From contig CAZNNH010000276.1 in assembly GCA_964574335.1 (NCBI GenBank), forward strand, positions 1 through 5,439: a DNA stretch of 5,439 bases, read 5' to 3'. Source of the DNA: CAZNNH01 sp964574335 (GTDB taxonomy: Bacteria; Acidobacteriota; Vicinamibacteria; Fen-336). The notes beneath the pieces are model-generated. The model searched no databases. It saw only the letters and a program-made list of their open reading frames with translations, and was not told the DNA's origin. Both the position numbers and the translations under genes were made by a program. Below, one piece after another: positions 1 through 5,439 of the stretch. Every line of letters starts with the position of its first letter. Position 1 is the first letter of the stretch.

Positions 1-104
1 CCACAATCCTCGGCTTCGTGGCCGTGGTCTTCGCCACCATCAACGTGGTGGGCGGCTTCCTGGTCACCGACCGGATGCTCGAGATGTTCCGCAGGAAGGG
101 CTGA
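1..104 (+). CDS. pntA: NAD(P) transhydrogenase alpha-side membrane subunit, C-terminal end (partial)
   Basis: Only the last 33 codons are present; the first complete codon begins at position 3 and TGA is at 102-104. The peptide contains FATINVVGGFLVTDRMLEMF followed by a short basic tail, which matches the last transmembrane helix and C-terminus of the PntA membrane part. This part (domain II) forms half of the proton channel of the inner-membrane, proton-translocating transhydrogenase that couples NADH + NADP+ exchange to proton flow. One base separates its stop from the pntB start, so the two are surely one operon. Many bacteria split PntA into a soluble NAD-binding subunit and a small membrane subunit (PntAA/PntAB), while others such as E. 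coli have one chain. The fragment is too short to say which applies here, so the symbol is used loosely. The 5' end lies outside the window. Confidence 0.88.
   Translation, partial: TILGFVAVVFATINVVGGFLVTDRMLEMFRRKG
93..99 (+). promoter_or_regulatory. Shine-Dalgarno for pntB (TTG start)
   Basis: AGGAAGG lies inside the last codons of the upstream gene and ends 6 nt before TTG at 106-108. It is a strong match to the anti-Shine-Dalgarno sequence at correct spacing. It decides the start: the TTG gives the full N-terminal transmembrane helix, whereas the first in-frame ATG, at codon 41, would remove it. Confidence 0.75.
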
Positions 105-105
105 G

Positions 106-1503
<1,398 letters not shown>

Positions 1504-1521
1504 CCGGCCGAGTCTGGTCGC

Positions 1522-1550
1522 GGCGCCCCCCTGCTCAGTGGGCGGGCGCC
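1522..1550. terminator. GC stem-loop at the convergent pntB / DUF1684 junction, possible terminator
   Basis: GGCGCCC at 1522-1528 and GGGCGCC at 1544-1550 form a perfect 7-bp inverted repeat with a 15-nt loop. It begins 19 nt after the pntB stop and overlaps the last codons of the convergent DUF1684 gene. The position is right for a shared terminator. However, there is only a weak pyrimidine tail (TTCTC) after it on the plus strand and no U-run on the minus strand, so it is not a canonical intrinsic terminator. In GC-rich DNA such a repeat could also arise by chance. Confidence 0.4.
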
Positions 1551-2431
1551 TTCTCGCCCGCGTCGATGGCCACGCTCAGGCGGTTCTGGGGCGGCGGCAG
1601 CGGACAGGTGGCGAAGTCGGTGAACGCGCACGGCGGGCTGAAGGCCTTGTTGAAGTCCAGCTCCAGCGTCCCCGCTTTGGGCAGCGAGGAGTAGAGGAAG
1701 CGCCCGCCGCCGTAGGTGGTCTTGCCGCTGGTCGCGTCCCGGAAGATGAAGAAGAGCGTCTGTGAGTCGGGGGCGTCCAGCACCGGGTGCAGCGTCACCT
1801 CCTGGCCGCCCCAGGTGAACGCGGCGTAGCCCGGGCTGGAGAGGTCGTCGATCTGGCCCAGGACGTTGGTGATGGGGATCGGCTTCGGGGTCGGATAGGA
1901 GACCCACCGCGCCTCGATCCTCGCCTGCTCGTCGATCGGGTACCACTGAAGGCCCGGGAACGACTTGCGCTTCGGGCTATTCGGGTCCTTGACCCGGATC
2001 CCGAGCTTGCCCAGTCGCTCGATCAGGTGCAGGCTGACCGAGCCGATCTGGACCACCTTGTGCCCCGGCGCGGTGTCCGGCACCAGCGCGAGGCGGGTGA
2101 CCGGCTGGCCGTCGACCCGGGCGTCCGTGCCCGGCGCCACGGCCAGCGTGACCCGACCGTCGGCCAGGGTGATGGTGCCGGCATCGGGCGGCACCGGCGC
2201 CGGCAGCACCACCACGCTGTCGGGGGCGCTGCCCACCGGGTTCGCTCCCTCCTGCAGCCAGAAGAGCCCGATGACGGTCAGCCAGCCATCGTCCGCCCGC
2301 AGCCGTTGCTCGCGTCTCTGGCGCCAGGCCTCCACGTCTCCACGGTAGGCGGAGGATGTGGCCTGGGCGTGGGCCGGCGGCGCGACGAGGGCGGCCGCGA
2401 GGAGACTACCGGGGATCCATCGGTGGAGCAT
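1535..2431 (-). CDS. Secreted DUF1684 family protein of unknown function
   Basis: This 298-residue protein starts with a clear Sec signal peptide: basic start, hydrophobic core LLAAALVA, and probable cleavage after AHA at residue 22. It should therefore be exported. It lacks a lipobox Cys, so a lipoprotein is unlikely. The mature part fits the DUF1684 family. Near residues 36-62 it has the tryptophan-rich opening with DGWLTVIGLFWLQEG. FFIFRDATSGKTTYGGGRFL lies at 227-246. The near-invariant end from about 259 reads DFNKAFSPPCAFTDF and then ATCPLPPPQNRL, with Cys268 and Cys276. The function of the family is not known to me. The ATG has the Shine-Dalgarno AGAGAGG 9 nt upstream. It lies 113 bp downstream of the sirtuin on the same strand and converges on pntB with a 31-bp gap. 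Family call is firm; the role is unknown. Confidence 0.9.
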   Translation of the reverse strand: MLHRWIPGSLLAAALVAPPAHAQATSSAYRGDVEAWRQRREQRLRADDGWLTVIGLFWLQEGANPVGSAPDSVVVLPAPVPPDAGTITLADGRVTLAVAPGTDARVDGQPVTRLALVPDTAPGHKVVQIGSVSLHLIERLGKLGIRVKDPNSPKRKSFPGLQWYPIDEQARIEARWVSYPTPKPIPITNVLGQIDDLSSPGYAAFTWGGQEVTLHPVLDAPDSQTLFFIFRDATSGKTTYGGGRFLYSSLPKAGTLELDFNKAFSPPCAFTDFATCPLPPPQNRLSVAIDAGEKAPAH

Positions 2432-2440
2432 GCTTCTTGA

Positions 2441-2448
2441 CCTCTCTC
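2441..2448 (-). promoter_or_regulatory. Shine-Dalgarno for the DUF1684 gene
   Basis: Read on the minus strand this is GAGAGAGG, ending 9 nt before the ATG at 2431-2429. It supports that ATG as the start, which also gives an intact signal peptide. Confidence 0.55.
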
Positions 2449-2481
2449 AAGATCACAGGCGCAGGGCGCGAGGGAAGGCCC

Positions 2482-2487
2482 ATGATA
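2482..2487 (-). promoter_or_regulatory. Possible -10 box for the DUF1684 gene
   Basis: On the minus strand the sequence is TATCAT, a good -10 hexamer and one of few AT-rich spots in the 113-bp gap between the sirtuin stop and the DUF1684 start. It would give a leader of roughly 45 nt that includes the Shine-Dalgarno. I see no convincing -35 element about 17 nt upstream, so this is a weak call. If it is not used, the gene is transcribed by readthrough from the reductase-sirtuin pair. Confidence 0.3.
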
Positions 2488-2544
2488 GCGCATGGCCGGA
2501 GCCGGGCGCCTGGCACCCTCGGCCGGGCCCGATCGGCCAGCACC

Positions 2545-3306
2545 TCAGCCGGCCGCCGCCCCCACCACCTGGAGCAGCTCTGGCAGCACCCGGCCGCTCG
2601 GCCCCATCACGAAGCGTTCGAAGCGGCCGACGTTCTCGGCCGGCTCGGCGTTGACCAGCCAGGTCTCGGCGCCTCGGGCGTGGGCCAGATCGACGAGGGC
2701 CGCCGCCGGGTAGACCAGGCCCGAGGTGCCCACCGCCAGGAAGACCAGCCGATGACGTCCACCCCGCTCCAGGAAACGCTCGATGCGGTCGAACCCGGCC
2801 GGGTCCAGCATCTCGCCGAACCAGACGATGTGCGGGCGCAGCAGCCCCTTCCCGCATTCGGAGCAGACGGGGGGCTCGGTCTCGTAGACCTGCTGGTCCC
2901 GGAAGGGAGGGCGGTGGCAGCGCGAGCAGCGGGTGAGGAACAGGTTGCCGTGCAGCTCGACGATCCGCTCGGACCCCGCCCGGCGGTGGAGATCGTCCAC
3001 GTTCTGGGTGACCAGCAGGAAGCGGTCACCCAGCCGCTTCTCGACGTGGGCCAGGGCCTGGTGGCCCGGGTTCGGGGCGCAGGTGAGGGCCCCCCGGCGT
3101 CGCTGCGAGTAGAAGCGCCAGACCAGGGTCGGGTTGTGGCGGAAGGCCTCGGGGGAGGCGACGTCTTCGATCCGGTGGCTCTCCCAGAGCCCGTCGCTTC
3201 CGCGGAAGGTCGGGACGCCGCTCTCCGCCGAGACGCCGGCGCCGGTGGAGACCATGAGCCAGGTGTCGTCGTCGAGGCGCAGGGGCCCGCACGAATCGCC
3301 GCTCAC
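2545..3306 (-). CDS. cobB: CobB-like sirtuin, NAD+-dependent protein lysine deacylase
   Basis: This is a 253-residue sirtuin that would transfer acyl groups from lysine to ADP-ribose, releasing nicotinamide, in the cytoplasm. Motifs in order are GAGVSAESGVPTFRG (22-36, NAD loop), DGLW (38-41), TQNVDDLH (100-107), catalytic His119 in LHGNL, zinc cysteines 127/130 and 148/151, HIVWFGE (159-165), GTSGLVYPAA (193-202) and NAEP (219-222). Tyr66 and Arg69 (YSQR) match the Tyr-x-x-Arg pair of E. coli CobB and SIRT5 that favours acidic acyl groups such as succinyl. The GTG start at 3306 is chosen because it overlaps the upstream reductase stop as GTGA. The next in-frame ATG (codon 18) leaves only three residues before the GAG motif and would cut the first beta strand. 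A longer open frame extends upstream to 4011 but is only the shadow of the reductase gene. Translation is probably coupled to the reductase. Confidence 0.94.
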   Translation of the reverse strand: MSGDSCGPLRLDDDTWLMVSTGAGVSAESGVPTFRGSDGLWESHRIEDVASPEAFRHNPTLVWRFYSQRRRGALTCAPNPGHQALAHVEKRLGDRFLLVTQNVDDLHRRAGSERIVELHGNLFLTRCSRCHRPPFRDQQVYETEPPVCSECGKGLLRPHIVWFGEMLDPAGFDRIERFLERGGRHRLVFLAVGTSGLVYPAAALVDLAHARGAETWLVNAEPAENVGRFERFVMGPSGRVLPELLQVVGAAAG

Positions 3307-4274
3307 TGCGACCACTCGGTGGGGTTGCGGTCCCAGCGATGGGCGAGCAGCGACCGGACCAGGTCGGCGGGCAGCGGGCCCCGGTCGCTGGCGGTGCAGT
3401 TGGCCTCGACGTGGGTCCGCTTGCGCATACCGGGGATCACGGTGCTGACGGCGGGCTCGGCCAGGATGAAGCGCAGCGCCATCTCGGGCATCGTCATCCC
3501 CGAGGGGACCAGTGGGCGCAGCCGCTCGGCGTGGTCGACGCTCTCCATCAAGTTCTCCGGGACGAAGTAGGTGTTGCGCCAGTCGCCCTCCGGCCAGCGG
3601 CTGTCCCGGGTGAGGGTCCCGGTCAGCGTCCCCTCGTCGAAGGGGACCCGGGCGATGACGGCCACGCCGTGCTTCCGACAGGCGGGGAAGAGGGCGTCCT
3701 TCGGGGCCTGCTCGAAGACGTTGTAGATCACCTGGATCGCGTCGATGAGACCGCTCTCGACCGCCCGAATGCCGTTCCAGCTCTCCCACCGGTTGAGGCT
3801 CAGACCGATGGCGTGAATGACCCCCTGCCGCTTCAGCTCCTGGAGCTTGCGCACCCAGCGATCGTCCTCCAGCCAGGCGTCCTCCCAGGTGTGGAGCTGC
3901 ATCAGGTCGAAGGAGTCGAGGCCGGCGTTTCTCAGGCTCTTCTCGACGTACTCCTGGACGTGGTCGGGGGGGAAGCAGTCGTCGAGCGAGAACCCGCGTC
4001 GGCTCGGCCACTGGAAGTTCTTGGGCGGGACCTTGGTGGCGGTGTAGAGCTTCCTACCGGGGTTCGTGCGGACCAGCTCTCCCAACAGGCCCTCGCTGTG
4101 CCCGGCCCCGTAGCCCCAGGCGGTGTCGAAGAAGTCCAGGCCCAGCTCCACCGCCCGCTGCAGCGAGGCGAGCGACTCGTCGTCGTCCGAGCCGGTCCAG
4201 CCCCCCATCCCCCACATCCCGTATCCGACCTCGCCGACCTGCCAGCCGGTGCGCCCGAAGCTCCGGTATCTCAT
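3303..4274 (-). CDS. Aldo/keto reductase
   Basis: This 323-residue protein is a cytosolic NAD(P)H-dependent oxidoreductase of the aldo/keto reductase superfamily, a TIM barrel reducing carbonyls to alcohols. The N-terminal hairpin MRYRSFGRTGWQV is canonical and fixes the ATG at 4274. The catalytic tetrad is visible: Asp50 and Tyr55 (FFDTAWGYG), Lys81 (TATKVPP) and His128 (QLHTW). VIARVPFDEG is the conserved late-barrel segment. STVIPGMRKRTHVEAN (277-292) is the cofactor-binding end, and its basic residues suggest NADP(H). The subfamily looks like those annotated only as aldo/keto reductase; the substrate cannot be inferred. The stop overlaps the sirtuin GTG by 4 bp, so this is the first gene of a two- or three-gene minus-strand unit. 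There is no clear Shine-Dalgarno. A TAnnnT box 7 nt before the ATG suggests a leaderless mRNA. Confidence 0.95.
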   Translation of the reverse strand: MRYRSFGRTGWQVGEVGYGMWGMGGWTGSDDDESLASLQRAVELGLDFFDTAWGYGAGHSEGLLGELVRTNPGRKLYTATKVPPKNFQWPSRRGFSLDDCFPPDHVQEYVEKSLRNAGLDSFDLMQLHTWEDAWLEDDRWVRKLQELKRQGVIHAIGLSLNRWESWNGIRAVESGLIDAIQVIYNVFEQAPKDALFPACRKHGVAVIARVPFDEGTLTGTLTRDSRWPEGDWRNTYFVPENLMESVDHAERLRPLVPSGMTMPEMALRFILAEPAVSTVIPGMRKRTHVEANCTASDRGPLPADLVRSLLAHRWDRNPTEWSQ

Positions 4275-4281
4275 GCCCGAG

Positions 4282-4287
4282 ACTCTA
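4282..4287 (-). promoter_or_regulatory. -10 box of the aldo/keto reductase promoter, probably leaderless
   Basis: On the minus strand this reads TAGAGT, preceded by GGTG. It ends 7 nt before the reductase ATG (4274-4272). This is the TAnnnT spacing seen where transcription begins at or next to the start codon. No Shine-Dalgarno lies in the 7-nt gap, which supports a leaderless transcript. The sequence about 17 nt upstream (TGATTC) is not a good -35. The spacing match is seen; actual promoter use is inferred. Confidence 0.55.
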
Positions 4288-4302
4288 CACCCGTGGCCAG
4301 CG

Positions 4303-4338
4303 CGGAATCATCCGAGTCGGCGGATGCTAGACTCGCCG
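4303..4338. repeat. Short inverted repeats in the divergent promoter region
   Basis: Two small inverted repeats lie between the divergent -10 boxes or around one of them. CGGA (4303-4306) pairs with TCCG (4311-4314), centred about 1 bp from the midpoint of the two -10 boxes. CGGCG (4318-4322) pairs with CGCCG (4334-4338) and brackets the plus-strand -10 box. These could be operator half-sites for a regulator shared by the reductase and the permease, but the arms are short and GC-rich, so chance is a serious alternative. Confidence 0.22.
4325..4333 (+). promoter_or_regulatory. Extended -10 box of the permease promoter, probably leaderless
   Basis: TGCTAGACT fits the extended -10 pattern TGnTAnnnT, with the hexamer TAGACT at 4328-4333. 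It ends 8 nt before the GTG at 4342, so transcription would start at about 4340-4342, on or beside the start codon. The -35 position (GAATCA, 4305-4310) is poor, which an extended -10 can tolerate. It faces the minus-strand box at 4282-4287. Confidence 0.55.
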
Positions 4339-4341
4339 GAC

Positions 4342-5439
4342 GTGACCCTCGAGGCCTGGCTGACGCTCGCGGTGCTGCTGCTGGCCATCACGGCCTTGGC
4401 GCGGGAGGCCTACCCGCCGTCGCTGGTGGTGTTCGGGGCGGTAGCGGTGCTGATGGGGCTGGGCGTGATCGACGCCCAGCAGGCCTTCCAGGGGCTCAGC
4501 AACCCGGCGCCGCTGACGGTGGCGGCCCTGTACGTGCTGGCGCGCGCGGTGGACAAGACGGGAGCCCTCCAGCCCCTGGTCCGCTTCACGCTCGGCTCGG
4601 GGAAGAGCCAGCGCCTCTCCCTGCTGCGGCTGCTGCTGCCGACCGCGGCCGCCTCGGCTCTCCTCAACAACACCCCGATCGTGGCCATGCTGATGCCGCA
4701 GGTGAGCGATTGGGCCTCCCGGTCCGGGCGCTCCCCCTCACGTTTCCTGATGCCGCTGTCGTTCGCGGCGATCCTCGGCGGGATGGCCACGTCCATCGGG
4801 ACCTCCACCATCCTGGTGGTCTCCGGCCTCTTCGAGGCCCACGGGCTGCGGCCCCTGGGCCTGTTCGAGATCACCCGGCTCGGGCTCCCGGTGGGGCTGG
4901 CCGGTCTCCTGTTGACGGTGCTGCTGGCGCCGTGGCTGCTGCCCGAGCGGCGGCCGGCGCGCCAGGCCCTCTCACCCGAGTCGGTGCGCGAGTTCGTGGT
5001 CAGCCTGATCGTCGAGCCCCGGGGCCCGCTGGTGGGACGGAGCGTGGAGGAGAGCGGCCTGCGGCACCTGCACGGCGTCTTCCTGGTCGAGATCGAGCGC
5101 GGCGACGAGCTGGTGCTGCCGGCCGGACCGAGCACCGTGCTGCACGGAGGCGACCGGCTCACCTTCGTGGGCAAGGTCGAGGAGGTGGTGGACCTGCACC
5201 GCATCCGCGGCCTGGCCTCCCCCGAGGAGAAGCATCTGGTGACCTTCGACGCGGCTCGCCACACCTTCTTCGAGGCGGTGGTCGGCGGGGCCTCGCCGCT
5301 CGTCCACAAGACGCTCAAGCAGGCGCGGTTCCGGGGCGCCTACCAGGCGGCGGTGCTGGCCATCCACCGCGCCGGGGAGCGGGTGAGCGGCAAGCTGGGC
5401 GAGGTTCGGATCCGGGCCGGGGACACGCTCCTGCTGATG
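4342..5439 (+). CDS. SLC13 (DASS) family permease with RCK_C/TrkA-C domains (partial, 3' end missing)
   Basis: The frame is open from 4342 to the window edge (366 codons) with no stop. Residues 1 to about 200 form the first half of a membrane transporter, with hydrophobic helices near 5-20, 26-43 and 178-199. They carry the family signatures NPAPLTVAALYVLA, the hairpin NNTPIVAMLMP (109-119, equivalent to the SNT sodium/substrate motif) and GTST (153-156). Residues about 218-291 and from about 299 on look like two RCK_C domains inserted between the transporter halves, as in SAC1-type members; the second is cut by the window. It should sit in the inner membrane and import an anion such as sulfate or a dicarboxylate; the substrate is not readable. 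Ile157 replaces the Asn usually found after GTST. Two starts are possible: ATG 4324 (six residues longer, overlapping the -10 box) and GTG 4342, preferred for its leaderless spacing. It is divergent from the reductase. Confidence 0.9.
   Translation, partial: MTLEAWLTLAVLLLAITALAREAYPPSLVVFGAVAVLMGLGVIDAQQAFQGLSNPAPLTVAALYVLARAVDKTGALQPLVRFTLGSGKSQRLSLLRLLLPTAAASALLNNTPIVAMLMPQVSDWASRSGRSPSRFLMPLSFAAILGGMATSIGTSTILVVSGLFEAHGLRPLGLFEITRLGLPVGLAGLLLTVLLAPWLLPERRPARQALSPESVREFVVSLIVEPRGPLVGRSVEESGLRHLHGVFLVEIERGDELVLPAGPSTVLHGGDRLTFVGKVEEVVDLHRIRGLASPEEKHLVTFDAARHTFFEAVVGGASPLVHKTLKQARFRGAYQAAVLAIHRAGERVSGKLGEVRIRAGDTLLLM

Noticed and set aside
2521..2538. Hairpin GGCCG...CGGCC just after the sirtuin stop, as an intrinsic terminator
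   Set aside because: Only a 5-bp stem with an 8-nt loop and no U-tract on the minus strand; such repeats are common at this GC content.
2356..3570. 404-codon plus-strand open frame
   Set aside because: Antisense to the sirtuin and the end of the reductase; composition is typical of a GC-frame shadow with no recognisable domain.
3307..4011. N-terminal extension of the sirtuin frame up to an ATG at 4011, which would give a 488-residue protein
   Set aside because: The extension is out of frame within the well-supported aldo/keto reductase gene, is Arg/Pro/Gly-rich and has no domain. The GTGA overlap at 3303-3306 gives a normal-length sirtuin.
4410..5318. 302-codon minus-strand open frame
   Set aside because: Ser/Arg/Thr-rich shadow antisense to the SLC13 permease, whose own frame is open to the window end and carries clear family motifs.

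Overview
The window is GC-rich, and nearly every codon third position in the real genes is G or C. It reads as compact bacterial chromosome with short intergenic gaps, some alternative start codons (TTG for pntB, GTG for the sirtuin and the transporter) and no mobile elements, RNA genes, CRISPR arrays or repeat arrays. The gene families (proton-pumping transhydrogenase, secreted DUF1684 protein, CobB-like sirtuin, SAC1-type SLC13 permease) fit a free-living environmental bacterium. Gemmatimonadota or a similar high-GC soil or sediment lineage is my guess, but nothing here fixes the taxon.

Layout, left to right. Positions 1-104 (+) hold the last 33 codons of the transhydrogenase alpha-side membrane subunit (pntA or pntAB). 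It is followed after one base by a complete pntB (106-1503, +, TTG start with a good Shine-Dalgarno). A 31-bp convergent gap and a GC stem-loop separate pntB from a minus-strand block. Read in transcription order, that block is an aldo/keto reductase (4274-3303), a sirtuin NAD-dependent deacylase (3306-2545) overlapping it by 4 bp, and, after 113 bp with its own possible promoter, a secreted DUF1684 protein (2431-1535). A 67-bp divergent region (4275-4341) separates the reductase from a plus-strand SLC13-family permease with RCK_C (TrkA-C) domains (from 4342), which runs off the right edge.

How the genes may work together. PntAB exchanges reducing equivalents between NADH and NADP+ using the proton gradient. 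The aldo/keto reductase would use NADPH, and the sirtuin consumes NAD+ to remove acyl groups from lysines. Three neighbouring activities are therefore nicotinamide-nucleotide dependent, but only the reductase and the sirtuin are clearly cotranscribed; the rest is proximity. The transporter's substrate cannot be told from the sequence.

I see no clearly undescribed system. The most notable points are (a) a near-symmetric divergent promoter pair in which TAnnnT boxes lie 7 and 8 nt from the two start codons, implying leaderless mRNAs in both directions, and (b) an isoleucine in the permease where I expect a near-invariant asparagine. Also worth noting are the coupled reductase-sirtuin pair with class III deacylase residues and the Asn-for-His variant in the PntB membrane domain.
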